From: an uncultured Pelagibacteraceae bacterium
Lineage (GTDB): Bacteria > Pseudomonadota > Alphaproteobacteria > Pelagibacterales > Pelagibacteraceae
Direction: 5' to 3'
Assembly (NCBI GenBank): GCA_902519255.1
Contig: CABYIV010000005.1
Span: 1-64,000, forward strand
DNA length: 64,000 bases
The position numbers and the translations under genes are program-made. The notes under the pieces were generated by a model. That model was not told the DNA's origin, searched no databases, and saw only the letters and a program-made list of their open reading frames with translations. Positions 10,157 to 19,443 of the stretch are shown here, one piece after another; the stretch's first letter is position 1, and the number at the start of each line of letters is the position of its first letter.

Positions 10157-10741
10157 TTACATTAATTTTTCTGTCAAAATTAAATCCAATTTTCTATCAA
10201 AATTTTCAAAATTAATTTTATTAACTTTTTGATGTGAAAAAGCCAGTCCAATTGTTGTACATTTTTTAATTTGAGAGATTTTTTCTAAATATCTATCATA
10301 AAATCCACCACCATAGCCAATTCTGTTCCTGAATTTATCAAAAGCAACTATTGGTACAAATATTATATCTGGGTATACTTTTTTCAATTTTAGCGGCTGA
10401 GGAATTCCTAATGAGCTTATTATTAAAGGATCATTTGGACTCCATTTATAAAAATCCATTTGATGATTTCTTTTTATAATCGGCAATGAAATACTATAAC
10501 CATTAGAATAAAATTTTTTTAGTATTTGCAAACAATCAAATTCAAAATTTATTGGAAAATAACCTCCAATTATTTTATTTTTTGATAGATTAATTTTATT
10601 ATGAAAACTATTTATAATATTATTGTCTATTTTTATTTCAAAATATTTTTTTTTTCTTATGTTAATAATTTTTTTTCTTAATTTAAATTTTGACACTGAT
10701 ATTTTATGAAACAGAAGTATTTGTGCTATTTTTTTTGACAA
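10157..10741 (-). CDS. fau: 5-formyltetrahydrofolate cyclo-ligase
   Basis: Converts 5-formyl-THF to 5,10-methenyl-THF using ATP, returning folate to the one-carbon pool. The diagnostic C-terminal block is GYGGGFYDRYL after FVPIVAFDKFRNR. Its 194 residues are typical. The 5' end overlaps zapA by 38 bases, so there is no room for a 6S RNA between them, which is where gammaproteobacteria have it. The N-terminal 60 residues are Lys/Ile-rich and weakly conserved, so the exact start is less certain. Confidence 0.9.
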   Translation of the reverse strand: MSKKIAQILLFHKISVSKFKLRKKIINIRKKKYFEIKIDNNIINSFHNKINLSKNKIIGGYFPINFEFDCLQILKKFYSNGYSISLPIIKRNHQMDFYKWSPNDPLIISSLGIPQPLKLKKVYPDIIFVPIVAFDKFRNRIGYGGGFYDRYLEKISQIKKCTTIGLAFSHQKVNKINFENFDRKLDLILTEKLM

Positions 10742-11150
10742 AGTCTTCTATTTCTAAAGTTACTTTGTCTATTAAATTTTCATAACTTATTTTGTAGTTT
10801 TCAATATCATTCTCAAGTTCTTCTTGTGTTGAGCTTAAATTTTTAATTTCATTTTCTTTGTTATCTTTGTACTGATAAACTAAAGATTTTAATTCTTTAA
10901 ATTTTTCTTTTAATTCTTGAAGCTCTTTTTTTTGCGCATCGACTTTTTTTTTGGTTTCAAAATACTCGTCCATGACTTTTATAGAAGATATTAGTAATAA
11001 TTTATTCTCTCCAATATTTCCAAGATCAAATTTTAGATCATTAAATTTTTTATTTAAACTCAAGGATAATTCTTCCAAATGTTCCTCTTGACCATCTTCA
11101 CAAGATAATAAATATTCTTTACCATTAAATTTTATATTTACATTTGCCAT
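10704..11150 (-). CDS. zapA: Cell division protein ZapA
   Basis: Small FtsZ-ring-associated protein. The N-terminal globular domain (MANVNIKFNGKEYLLSCEDGQEEHLEELS) matches ZapA. A dimerising coiled coil follows from about residue 60, with a longer Glu/Lys-rich tail than E. coli ZapA. It overlaps the preceding coiled-coil gene by 13 bases. The pair matches the alphaproteobacterial zauP-zapA arrangement. Confidence 0.88.
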   Translation of the reverse strand: MANVNIKFNGKEYLLSCEDGQEEHLEELSLSLNKKFNDLKFDLGNIGENKLLLISSIKVMDEYFETKKKVDAQKKELQELKEKFKELKSLVYQYKDNKENEIKNLSSTQEELENDIENYKISYENLIDKVTLEIEDFVKKNSTNTSVS

Positions 11151-11467
11151 TTATCTATTTCTTCCAATAAATTATCTGTTTCTTGATTTAATTCATCAAT
11201 CTTTTCATTAAATTGATTTTCTTTTCTTTTTGAAGTTTCGTAATCCTTTTTTAATTCATTTATTTGACTTCTAAGTTTTAAGTTTTCTTCTTCTAAGCTT
11301 TGGAGAGATGTGGTTATCTGTTTTTTTTCAATTTCTAATTGATTTTTTTGATCTTTTAAAATTACAACTTTATCTAATTCTTCATTATGATTATGTTGAA
11401 TATTTATCTCTCCTAACTTCTTTAAAGTATCCTTTAATTTTTTTTCTTTTTCATCAATGTTTTTCAT
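11138..11467 (-). CDS. ZauP-like (DUF4164-type) coiled-coil protein upstream of ZapA
   Basis: Small protein (about 109 residues from the ATG at 11467) predicted to be almost all coiled coil, rich in Glu, Lys, Leu and Asn. Position directly upstream of and overlapping zapA, divergent from tkt, matches ZauP/DUF4164, which in Caulobacter partners ZapA to focus the Z-ring. The assignment rests on context and coiled-coil character, not on a catalytic motif. The frame remains open to a GTG at 11497. I prefer the ATG because it leaves about 52 bases for the divergent promoters. Confidence 0.7.
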   Translation of the reverse strand: MKNIDEKEKKLKDTLKKLGEINIQHNHNEELDKVVILKDQKNQLEIEKKQITTSLQSLEEENLKLRSQINELKKDYETSKRKENQFNEKIDELNQETDNLLEEIDKWQM

Positions 11468-11519
11468 ATATATATCTATATTAATAAATTGATTCACCTA
11501 AGTCTAGATAGGATACTTT

Positions 11520-13475
11520 TTGAAAAATATAGAGAAAAATTTATCAAATGCTATTCGTTTTTTATCAATGGATGCAGTTCAAAACGCTAATTCTGGTCAC
11601 CCAGGCATGCCAATGGGTATGGCTGATGTTGCAACAATTTTATTTAAGTATTTTCTAAAATTTAATCCAAAAAATCCAAACTGGCTTAATAGAGATAGAT
11701 TTATTTTGTCAGCTGGACACGGATCAATGTTGCTTTACTCGCTATTGTACTTAACTGGTTATAAAAGTGTATCACTTAACGACATCAAGAAATTTAGACA
11801 ACTAAATTCAATTTGTGCTGGACACCCAGAGTATCACCCAAACTCAGGTATTGAAACAACAACTGGTCCTTTAGGTCAAGGAATTGCAAATTCTGTGGGT
11901 TTTGCAATTGCAGAAGAAATTTTAAAGAAAAAATTAGGAAATAATTTAATAAATCACAAAACCTATGTCTTGGCTGGTGATGGGTGCCTAATGGAAGGAA
12001 TTAGCCATGAAGCAATGAGTCTAGCTGGTCACCTTAAACTTAATAATCTTATAATGCTTTTTGATAATAATTCTATTTCAATAGATGGTCCCACTAGTTT
12101 AGCAGTATCAGATAATTATAAAAACAGATTTAAAAGCTATGGATGGAATTATATTCTAATCAATGGGCATAATTATAGAGAAATTTATAATGCGTTAAAA
12201 AAAGCGCAAACATCAAAAAAACCAACTGTGATTTCGTGTAAAACAAAAATTGGATTTGGATCTCCAAATAAAAGTGGAAGGGCCTCTTCTCATGGAAGTC
12301 CTCTTGGAATAGACGAAATTAAGTTAGTTAGAAAAAAATTAGATTGGAATTATAAACCATTTAAAATTCCCCAAAATATTTTAAATCATTGGAGGAAAAT
12401 TGGAGAAAAAGGCAGTAAAAAAGAAAAAATATGGAATAAAACTTTTAGTAAACACACTCAAAAATTTAAGAGTATTATAAAAAATAAATTCTCAAGTTCA
12501 ATTATAAAGCAAAAAAAAGATGCAATAAAAAATTTTAAGACTATAGCTACAAGAAAATCCTCAGAAGAGTTTTTATCAGCTATATTAAAAGAGAGTAATA
12601 CTTTAATTGGTGGCTCTGCTGATTTAGCGGGATCAAACAATACAAAAACTAAGTTACATAAAATTATTAATTCAAGTAACTTTGATGGTAATTATATACA
12701 TTATGGTGTTAGAGAGCACGCAATGAGTGGAATAATGAATGGATTGGCTCTTCATAGTAATTTTATTCCTTATGGAGGTACTTTTTTAATATTTTCAGAC
12801 TATTGCAAACCTTCAATAAGACTGTCTGCTATAATGAAACAGAAGGTAATTTATATAATGACACATGACTCAATTGGACTAGGAGAAGATGGACCTACGC
12901 ATCAACCTATAGAGCAACTTGCTGGTTTAAGATCTATTCCAAACTTAAATGTTTTAAGGCCAGCGGATCAAACTGAAACAATTGAATGTTGGGATATTGC
13001 TTTAAAAAACGACAAAACTCCTAGCATATTAGCCTTAACCAGACAAAACTTAAAACCCATAAGAAATAAGTATAGCAAAAAAAATCAATGCTCTATGGGA
13101 GCTTACGAGGTTTTGAGGACTGGAAAAAATATAAATTTAACTATTCTAGCTTCAGGATCAGAAGTCAATCTCGCAATTGAAACTAGTCATAAATTGGCCA
13201 AACAAAAAATATATTCAAAAGTAATTTCAATGCCTTGCCAAGAAATTTTTGACAAACAAAACAAAAGCTATAAAAATAAAATCTTAAAAGAAAGCAAAAA
13301 CACTTTTGCAATTGAGGCAGGTTCAAAAATGTCTTGGGAAAAATATATTGAGAAAGGCTTATCTTTTACAATAGAAGACTTTGGTAAAAGCGCTCCTTAT
13401 AAAAAAGTCTATGATTATTTTGGTTTAAGTAGTGAAAAAATTAGTAAAAAAATAAAATTTTTTATAAAAAAATGA
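11520..13475 (+). CDS. tkt: Transketolase
   Basis: Thiamine-diphosphate enzyme moving two-carbon units between pentose and triose/hexose phosphates. The N-terminus aligns with transketolases (NAIRFLSMDAVQNANSGHPG). The ThDP motif GDG is at residues 153-155 and the pyrimidine-domain block HDSIGLGEDGPTHQP is intact. Its 651 residues are normal. The start is a TTG preceded by AGGA about 7 bases upstream; no in-frame ATG lies before the conserved N-terminal block. It opens the tkt-gap-pgk-fba cluster. Confidence 0.97.
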   Translation: MKNIEKNLSNAIRFLSMDAVQNANSGHPGMPMGMADVATILFKYFLKFNPKNPNWLNRDRFILSAGHGSMLLYSLLYLTGYKSVSLNDIKKFRQLNSICAGHPEYHPNSGIETTTGPLGQGIANSVGFAIAEEILKKKLGNNLINHKTYVLAGDGCLMEGISHEAMSLAGHLKLNNLIMLFDNNSISIDGPTSLAVSDNYKNRFKSYGWNYILINGHNYREIYNALKKAQTSKKPTVISCKTKIGFGSPNKSGRASSHGSPLGIDEIKLVRKKLDWNYKPFKIPQNILNHWRKIGEKGSKKEKIWNKTFSKHTQKFKSIIKNKFSSSIIKQKKDAIKNFKTIATRKSSEEFLSAILKESNTLIGGSADLAGSNNTKTKLHKIINSSNFDGNYIHYGVREHAMSGIMNGLALHSNFIPYGGTFLIFSDYCKPSIRLSAIMKQKVIYIMTHDSIGLGEDGPTHQPIEQLAGLRSIPNLNVLRPADQTETIECWDIALKNDKTPSILALTRQNLKPIRNKYSKKNQCSMGAYEVLRTGKNINLTILASGSEVNLAIETSHKLAKQKIYSKVISMPCQEIFDKQNKSYKNKILKESKNTFAIEAGSKMSWEKYIEKGLSFTIEDFGKSAPYKKVYDYFGLSSEKISKKIKFFIKK

Positions 13476-14479
13476 CGATAAAAGTTGGTATTAACGGTAT
13501 GGGAAGAATTGGCAGAATGATTGTAAGGTCAATTTACGAAAATCACAAAGGTAAAATAATTATCAAACATATTAATAATAGATCCAGCTCTGAAATTTGC
13601 GCAAATTTGTTAAAATATGATTCAATTCATGGTAATTTGAGTTCTCTAGTGAAATATGGAGAAAATTATATCAAATTAGATAAAGAAAAAATATCTTACA
13701 CCCAACACTCTATGATTAGTGACATAAAGTGGAAAAAATATGGTGTTGATTATGTTTTCGAGTGCACAGGTAAGTTTAATTCTAAAGATCAATTACTGCC
13801 ACATATAGAAAACGGTGTAAAAAAAGTTATTGTATCAGCACCATGTAAAATGGCAGATAAAACTATAGTTTTTGGAGTAAATCAGAAGAAGATAAATAAG
13901 AATGATAGAATTATTTCAGCAGCTTCTTGCACAACAAATTGTTTAGCTCCCGTTGCAGATGTTATTAATAGAAATTTTATAATTATAAATGGTTTTATGA
14001 CAACCATACATGCTTTTACAAGTGATCAAAGAATATTAGATAATTCACACAAAGATCCAAGAAGGGCAAGATCTGCAAGTCAATCAATAGTACCCACATC
14101 TACTGGTGCATCAAAAGCTATTGGTGAGATTATACCCTCATTGAAAGGTAAGCTAGAAGGAGTAGCAATGAGAGTGCCAACGCCAAATGTCTCATTAATA
14201 GAATTTATATTTAATGTAAAAGACAATATTACTGTAAAAAAATTAAATAACTCTTTAATTGCAGCATCTAAAACAAAACTTAAAAATATTCTAAATGTTA
14301 CAGATGAGAAACTAGTCTCAGTTGATTTTAATCACAATAGTGCATCTGCAATCATAGATACCTCACTAACTAATGTAGTTGGCAATAAAATGGGAAAAAT
14401 TTCAGCCTGGTATGATAATGAATGGGGTTTCTCGAACAGAATGTGTGATATTGCTCAGTATGTAAGCAAGATCAATTAA
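13472..14479 (+). CDS. gap: Glyceraldehyde-3-phosphate dehydrogenase
   Basis: Interconverts glyceraldehyde-3-phosphate and 1,3-bisphosphoglycerate using NAD(P). The Rossmann motif GINGMGRIGR is at residues 6-15 and the catalytic Cys is C153 in SAASCTTNCLAP. The substrate-binding block ARSASQSIVPTSTGASKA and C-terminal YDNEWGFS are present. It overlaps tkt by 4 bases (ATGA), indicating translational coupling, and its stop overlaps the pgk start by one base. Confidence 0.98.
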   Translation: MTIKVGINGMGRIGRMIVRSIYENHKGKIIIKHINNRSSSEICANLLKYDSIHGNLSSLVKYGENYIKLDKEKISYTQHSMISDIKWKKYGVDYVFECTGKFNSKDQLLPHIENGVKKVIVSAPCKMADKTIVFGVNQKKINKNDRIISAASCTTNCLAPVADVINRNFIIINGFMTTIHAFTSDQRILDNSHKDPRRARSASQSIVPTSTGASKAIGEIIPSLKGKLEGVAMRVPTPNVSLIEFIFNVKDNITVKKLNNSLIAASKTKLKNILNVTDEKLVSVDFNHNSASAIIDTSLTNVVGNKMGKISAWYDNEWGFSNRMCDIAQYVSKIN

Positions 14480-15651
14480 TGAAATCTATAGAAAATTTAA
14501 AAAATATAGAAAATAAAAATGTAATTTTAAGACTTGATTTAAATGTTCCAATAAAAAATGGAAAAATAACAGATACTAACCGTATCGACAAAATTTTACC
14601 TACATTAAATTTTTTAATAAAAAAAAAAGCTAAAATTATAATAATATCTCATGTTGGAAGACCCAACGGCAAAATAGTTGAAGAACTCTCGCTAGTACCA
14701 ATATCTTTGTGTATAAAAGATAAGATAAAAAAAGAAGTTTTCCTATTAAAAGAAAATATTTTTAAAATAAATAAAAGAGATATATTTAAAAGTTCCAATT
14801 ATGAAGTGGTATTACTTGAAAATATTAGATTTTATCCTGAAGAAGAAGCTAATGATGATAAATTTTCTGAGAAATTAGCTAGTTTAGGTGATATATACGT
14901 TAATGATGCGTTCTCATGTTCCCATAGAGATCACGCTTCAGTTTCAAAAATTACAAAATATATTCCCTCATACTGTGGTATTCAAATTAACACTGAAGTT
15001 AATGCTCTTGACAAGATAACATCAAAAATAAAAAAACCGGTAACATGTATAATAGGTGGATCTAAAATATCATCAAAAATTAATATAATAAAAAATTTAA
15101 TACCAAAATTTAACAATATTATAATAGTAGGTGCTATGGCTAATAATATTTTTAAATACAAAGGTTTAAAAATCGGTAAATCTATTTATGAAAAAAATAT
15201 TGATAAAATAATTCACGAAATATTTTCTTACGCTGAAAAAAATGACTGCAAAATTTATTTTCCAAAAGATGTTAAGGTCGGAAAGAGATTGAATGACAAA
15301 TCTATTGAAAAAAACTTTGAAAATATAGAGGATGACGATTTAATATTAGATGTTGGATCAAAAACTTTAATTGAGATAAAAAAAATAATAGATAGTTCAT
15401 CGACATTATTATGGAACGGGCCGTTAGGTTATTTTGAAAATATAAATTTTTCATTAGGAAGCTCGGAAATAGCAAAATATATTGCAAGTAAAGGAGATAA
15501 TATTTTTTCAGTTGTTGGTGGGGGGGATACAGTAGCAGTCATTAACGCACTAAATATGAGTAACAAATTTAATTTTGTTTCAACTGCAGGTGGAGCATTT
15601 TTAGAATATCTTGAAGGTAAAGTTCTCCCTGGTATAAAAGCTTTAAATTAA
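14479..15651 (+). CDS. pgk: Phosphoglycerate kinase
   Basis: Transfers phosphate between 1,3-bisphosphoglycerate and ADP. It shows the N-terminal VILRLDLNVPI, the substrate loop SHVGRPNGK, LLENIRFYPEE, the nucleotide site GPLGYFE and C-terminal VVGGGDT with STAGGAFLEYLEG. Its 390 residues are normal. The gene shares one base with the gap stop and is immediately followed by fba. Confidence 0.98.
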   Translation: MKSIENLKNIENKNVILRLDLNVPIKNGKITDTNRIDKILPTLNFLIKKKAKIIIISHVGRPNGKIVEELSLVPISLCIKDKIKKEVFLLKENIFKINKRDIFKSSNYEVVLLENIRFYPEEEANDDKFSEKLASLGDIYVNDAFSCSHRDHASVSKITKYIPSYCGIQINTEVNALDKITSKIKKPVTCIIGGSKISSKINIIKNLIPKFNNIIIVGAMANNIFKYKGLKIGKSIYEKNIDKIIHEIFSYAEKNDCKIYFPKDVKVGKRLNDKSIEKNFENIEDDDLILDVGSKTLIEIKKIIDSSSTLLWNGPLGYFENINFSLGSSEIAKYIASKGDNIFSVVGGGDTVAVINALNMSNKFNFVSTAGGAFLEYLEGKVLPGIKALN

Positions 15652-16665
15652 ATGACAGAACTTAACAAAATCGCTCTTCAAATATTATCTAAAGGTAAAG
15701 GTATTCTTGCTGCAGATGAAAGTACAGCTACAATGACAAAACGATTAGAGTCTGTAAATGTGCATTCCAACGAAGCTAATAGATTAATTTTCAGAGAATC
15801 GCTGTTTTCATCAAAATCAATGAAAGAATGTATAGGTGGAGTAATACTTTACGATGAAACTATAAAACAAAAAACATCTTCTGGAAAAACTATACCAGAA
15901 CTAATAAAGTTGAATGGACCTTTAATTGGAATAAAAGTTGATACAGGGGCAAAAGTACTAGCGGGATCCAAGGAGGAAAAAATTACCGAGGGTTTAGATG
16001 GTTTGAGAGAAAGATTAAAAGAGTATTATAATCTTGGAGCAAGATTTACAAAATGGAGAGGAGTGTACTCTATATCAGATAGATATCCGAGTAATCTGTC
16101 TATTTCAGCAAATGCTCATGCTTTGGCTAGATATGCGGCATTAGTTCAAGATGCGGGAATGGTGCCTATTATTGAACCTGAAGTTCTGATGGATGGAGAT
16201 CATTCTGCAGAAGTTTGTCTAAATAAAACATCTGAAGTAATTAAAAAATGCTACGAAGAATTAGAATTAAACAAAGTTGATTTAAAAGGAACAATATTAA
16301 AGCCTAATATGATACTACCAGGAACAAAATCAGAAAAAAAAATTTCAAGTAAAGATGTAGCCGAACTTACTTTAGAATGCTTAAAAAACAGTGTGCCATC
16401 AGAAGTACCTGGAATAGCTTTTTTGTCTGGTGGACAAAGTGAATTAGAAGCAACAGCAAATTTAAATCAAATTAACATTAAAAATGATACAAATTTTATA
16501 ATGACTTATTCTTATGGCAGAGCTCTACAACAAAGTGCTTTAAAATTTTGGTCTAAAGATATTAAAAATATAAATGGGACCCAGGAAATATTTGATCGTA
16601 GAGCTAAAATGTGTACCCTAGCAGCGCAGGGAAAATGGTCTTTAAATCTTGAAAATACAGAATAA
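15652..16665 (+). CDS. fba: Class I fructose-bisphosphate aldolase
   Basis: Schiff-base aldolase that makes or cleaves fructose-1,6-bisphosphate. The N-terminal GKGILAADESTATMTKRL and the Schiff-base lysine K217 in LKGTILKPNM show the eukaryote-like class I family, not the zinc class II type found in many bacteria. Further motifs are GVILYDETI and FLSGGQSE. Its 337 residues are typical. It starts at the base after the pgk stop. Together with tkt, gap and pgk it gives a compact gluconeogenic/pentose-phosphate block. Confidence 0.97.
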   Translation: MTELNKIALQILSKGKGILAADESTATMTKRLESVNVHSNEANRLIFRESLFSSKSMKECIGGVILYDETIKQKTSSGKTIPELIKLNGPLIGIKVDTGAKVLAGSKEEKITEGLDGLRERLKEYYNLGARFTKWRGVYSISDRYPSNLSISANAHALARYAALVQDAGMVPIIEPEVLMDGDHSAEVCLNKTSEVIKKCYEELELNKVDLKGTILKPNMILPGTKSEKKISSKDVAELTLECLKNSVPSEVPGIAFLSGGQSELEATANLNQINIKNDTNFIMTYSYGRALQQSALKFWSKDIKNINGTQEIFDRRAKMCTLAAQGKWSLNLENTE

Positions 16666-17266
16666 AAAATTTGTCTATTTAATATCACCAAATCAGATTA
16701 AGAATAATTCTTTCTTTATAAATTTAAATTTAGTATTGAAATCAAATAAAGTCAGTTTTTTTCAATTAAGACTTAAAAATGAAAGTTTAAAAAAACACAT
16801 TTCAATTGCAAAAAAAATTAAAAAAATTTGTAAAAAAAACAGGGTTAAATTTATAATTAATGATAACCCTTATGTTGCTAAAAAAGTTAATGCTGACGGA
16901 TGTCATTTGGGTCAAAAAGATATGAATATAAGAAAAGCAAAAATAATTTTAAGAAATAAGTATATTGGTATTACATGCCATAATTCACTAAAACTAGCAA
17001 AAATTGCATGCTTAAATGATGCTAGCTATGTTGCTGTAGGAGCTTTTTATAAAACTAGTACGAAAAAGGTTAAACACAAAGCTAATATTAAAATCCTAAA
17101 ACAAATAAAAAAGTCTATTAATTTGCCAGTTGTAGCTATTGGAGGCATAAATGAAAAAAATTATAAAAATCTATTATTGAATAAAGCTGATTTTTTAGCT
17201 ATTTCAAGCTACATTTGGAAGAATAAAAAACTCAAACCGCACCAAGCTATTGAAAGTTTAAAATGA
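16649..17266 (+). CDS. thiE: Thiamine phosphate synthase family protein
   Basis: TIM-barrel enzyme expected to join HMP-pyrophosphate and thiazole phosphate to form thiamine phosphate. Family features are FFQLRLK near the N-terminus, FIINDNPYVAKKVNADGCHLGQ, ITCHNSLKLAKIA, YVAVGAFYKTSTK and VVAIGGINEKN. The start is a TTG at 16649 inside the 3' end of fba; no ATG lies in frame before the conserved barrel. The 17-base overlap with fba and 4-base overlap with efp put it in the same transcript. TenI-type activity cannot be excluded. Confidence 0.85.
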   Translation: MKIQNKKFVYLISPNQIKNNSFFINLNLVLKSNKVSFFQLRLKNESLKKHISIAKKIKKICKKNRVKFIINDNPYVAKKVNADGCHLGQKDMNIRKAKIILRNKYIGITCHNSLKLAKIACLNDASYVAVGAFYKTSTKKVKHKANIKILKQIKKSINLPVVAIGGINEKNYKNLLLNKADFLAISSYIWKNKKLKPHQAIESLK

Positions 17267-17823
17267 AAATTAACGCTACAGAAATAAGAGTTGGCATGAT
17301 TATAGAACATAAAGATGATTTATGGGAAGTTTTAAAAACAAATCATGTAAAACCTGGTAAAGGAGGAGCATTCGCGCAAGTAGAAATGAAAAGCATAAAT
17401 AAAAATACTAAATTAAATGAGAGATTTAGGTCAAGCGAAAGTATTGAAAAAGCATCATTAGAAGAAATAAAGTTTAACTTTTTATATAGCGATGAAAATG
17501 ATTATTATTTTATGAATCCCAAAACATTTGAACAAATAAACTTAAATAAAAGAATAATTGGAGAAAAGGGCAGAATGCTAAGTGAAAATTTAGAAGTTCT
17601 TATAAATTTTTATAATGAAAATCCACATAATATAATTTTGCCAAATCAAATTACTTGCAGAGTGGAAAGTACTGATGTTGCTATAAAAGGGCAAACAGTT
17701 TCATCCTCGTACAAACCTGCATTACTTACGAATGGGATCAATATTCAAGTCCCGCCATTTATAGACAGTGGGGACTTAATAATTGTTGATACAAGAACGC
17801 TCGAATATGTGAAAAAAGAATAA
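17263..17823 (+). CDS. efp: Translation elongation factor P
   Basis: Relieves ribosome stalling at proline stretches. The modification loop PGKGGAF carries lysine K33 at the position of the beta-lysylated lysine in E. coli EF-P, so EpmA-type modification is possible. The three beta-barrel domains are complete over 186 residues, ending with PPFIDSGDLIIVDTRT. The start overlaps thiE by 4 bases (ATGA). Confidence 0.98.
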   Translation: MKINATEIRVGMIIEHKDDLWEVLKTNHVKPGKGGAFAQVEMKSINKNTKLNERFRSSESIEKASLEEIKFNFLYSDENDYYFMNPKTFEQINLNKRIIGEKGRMLSENLEVLINFYNENPHNIILPNQITCRVESTDVAIKGQTVSSSYKPALLTNGINIQVPPFIDSGDLIIVDTRTLEYVKKE

Positions 17824-17824
17824 G

Positions 17825-18571
17825 ATGAATTCCATATCACCTATTTTAAACTTAATGATAAAAGCATGTGAAAAAGCTTCTAAAATTATAATCAGAGACT
17901 TTGGGGAAATAGAAAATTTACAAGTATCAAAAAAAGGACCGAAGGATTTTGTAACTAAAACAGACAAAAGAGTAGAAAAAATTTTAATAGATGAATTATC
18001 AAAATCTAAAAAAAATTATTCTTTTATTACTGAAGAAACAGGTAAAATATTAAATAAAAATAAGGATATTTTTTGGATAATAGACCCAATTGATGGAACT
18101 ACCAATTTTTTACATGGAATTCCACATTTTGCTATATCTATTGCATTAGAAATTTCAGGTGAAATTATTTCTGGTTTAATATTTGATCCAATTAAAAATG
18201 AAATTTTTTATGCTGAAAAAAATAATGGATCTTATATCAATAATAGTAGAATTAGAGTATCAAAGAAATCAAATCTTGAAGAGTGCTTGTTTGCATCGAA
18301 TAGCGAAGGAATTAAATTAATTCATCCAGAATTGAATTTGAGAAATACAGGATGTGCAGCTTTGGATCTAGCATATTTAGGCTGCGGAAGGTTCGATGGT
18401 TATTTCCATAATAAAATTAACTTATGGGATATAGCTGCTGGAAAAATAATTGTAGAAGAAGCTGGTGGAAAAATTAATATAATTAAAGGTTTTAAATCCG
18501 AAAAGTTAGATATCCGTGGTGGAAATCCTAATATTTATGAGAAAATGATTAAAAAATTAGCTAAGTTTTAA
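17825..18571 (+). CDS. suhB: Inositol monophosphatase family protein SuhB
   Basis: Mg-dependent sugar or inositol monophosphatase; SuhB also acts in rRNA antitermination in enterobacteria. Both signature motifs are present: [19 protein letters not shown] (first metal site) and [17 protein letters not shown] (second). An ITEETG-type metal ligand lies before them. Its 248 residues are normal. It starts one base after the efp stop. Whether it dephosphorylates inositol phosphate or another substrate cannot be read from sequence. Confidence 0.93.
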   Translation: MNSISPILNLMIKACEKASKIIIRDFGEIENLQVSKKGPKDFVTKTDKRVEKILIDELSKSKKNYSFITEETGKILNKNKDIFWIIDPIDGTTNFLHGIPHFAISIALEISGEIISGLIFDPIKNEIFYAEKNNGSYINNSRIRVSKKSNLEECLFASNSEGIKLIHPELNLRNTGCAALDLAYLGCGRFDGYFHNKINLWDIAAGKIIVEEAGGKINIIKGFKSEKLDIRGGNPNIYEKMIKKLAKF

Positions 18572-18599
18572 TTGTTTTTAAAATAGTTTTTGTTATAAG
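18572..18599 (+). promoter_or_regulatory. Candidate promoter of rpmE
   Basis: TTGTTT (18572-18577) and TATAAG (18594-18599) are separated by 16 bases in the short gap after suhB. The predicted start would fall at or next to the rpmE ATG at 18607, which would make the mRNA leaderless or nearly so. It is weak evidence in AT-rich DNA. Confidence 0.35.
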
Positions 18600-18606
18600 G
18601 CAGCCC

Positions 18607-18837
18607 ATGAAAAAAAATATTCATCCCAAATATCATAATATAAAAGTCGAGATGACTGATGGAACTCAATTCGAAACAAAATCGACTTGGGGATCTGAGA
18701 ATGAGATTTTAAAACTTGAAATCGACCCAATATCACATGCGGCATGGACAGGTGGTAAGCAAAAAATTTTAGACAAAGGAAGAATAAGCAAATTTAATAA
18801 AAAATTTCAAAATTTTAGGTCTGAAAATAAAAACTAA
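18607..18837 (+). CDS. rpmE: 50S ribosomal protein L31
   Basis: Ribosomal protein L31 with the N-terminal [14 protein letters not shown] and C-terminal [10 protein letters not shown] signatures. The zinc-binding cysteines of the CxxC-type L31 are absent, as in the alphaproteobacterial zinc-free form. Its 76 residues fit. Its stop overlaps the trcR start by one base. Confidence 0.96.
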   Translation: MKKNIHPKYHNIKVEMTDGTQFETKSTWGSENEILKLEIDPISHAAWTGGKQKILDKGRISKFNKKFQNFRSENKN

Positions 18838-19412
18838 TGTCAAAAGCTCCTTTAATGCCAATGGCCACAGCAGTTTGGCTAGTTGAAAATACATCGTTGA
18901 CATTTAAACAAATTGCAGATTTTTGTAAACTACACGAGGTAGAAGTCCAAGGAATTGCTGATGGAGAAGTGGCAAAAGGTATTGTAGGATATAATCCAAT
19001 TATATCTGGTCAACTATCTCGAGAAGAAATTGAATTATCATCTCAGGATGATAAAAGACCTTTGATTATAACAGATAAAGAAATTGAAATTAAAAATAGT
19101 GAGAATAAAATAAAAAAATATGTCCCAATATCAAAGCGTCAGGACAAACCTGACTCTGCACTTTGGTTATTAAAAAATCATTCTAGTTTAAAAGACTCGC
19201 AAATTGCAAAACTGGTTGGTATTACGAAAAACTCTGTAACTTCAATTAGAAACAAAAGTTATTGGAACTTCAATAGTTTAAGTGCTAAAGACCCTGTGGC
19301 TATGGGACTATTTAGCCAAAAAGATTTATTAAATGCTATAGAAAAAGCTGAAAGAAGGATTCTAAAAGAAAAAAAATTAAAAGAAAAATCAAATTTGACC
19401 ATCAAAAATTGA
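18837..19412 (+). CDS. trcR: TrcR family (DUF1013) cell-cycle regulator
   Basis: Alphaproteobacteria-specific DUF1013 protein, annotated in model species as cell cycle transcriptional regulator TrcR. Recognisable blocks are MPMATAVWLVENTSLTFKQIA, a winged-helix-like region near residues 5-55, and a second helix-turn-helix-like region, DSALWLLKNHSSLKDSQIAKLVG. It has 191 residues. It is coupled to rpmE by a one-base overlap. The role in SAR11 is inferred from the family only. Confidence 0.85.
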   Translation: MSKAPLMPMATAVWLVENTSLTFKQIADFCKLHEVEVQGIADGEVAKGIVGYNPIISGQLSREEIELSSQDDKRPLIITDKEIEIKNSENKIKKYVPISKRQDKPDSALWLLKNHSSLKDSQIAKLVGITKNSVTSIRNKSYWNFNSLSAKDPVAMGLFSQKDLLNAIEKAERRILKEKKLKEKSNLTIKN

Positions 19413-19443
19413 TTTTGAATTTTATAGACAAATAATTTTTAAA

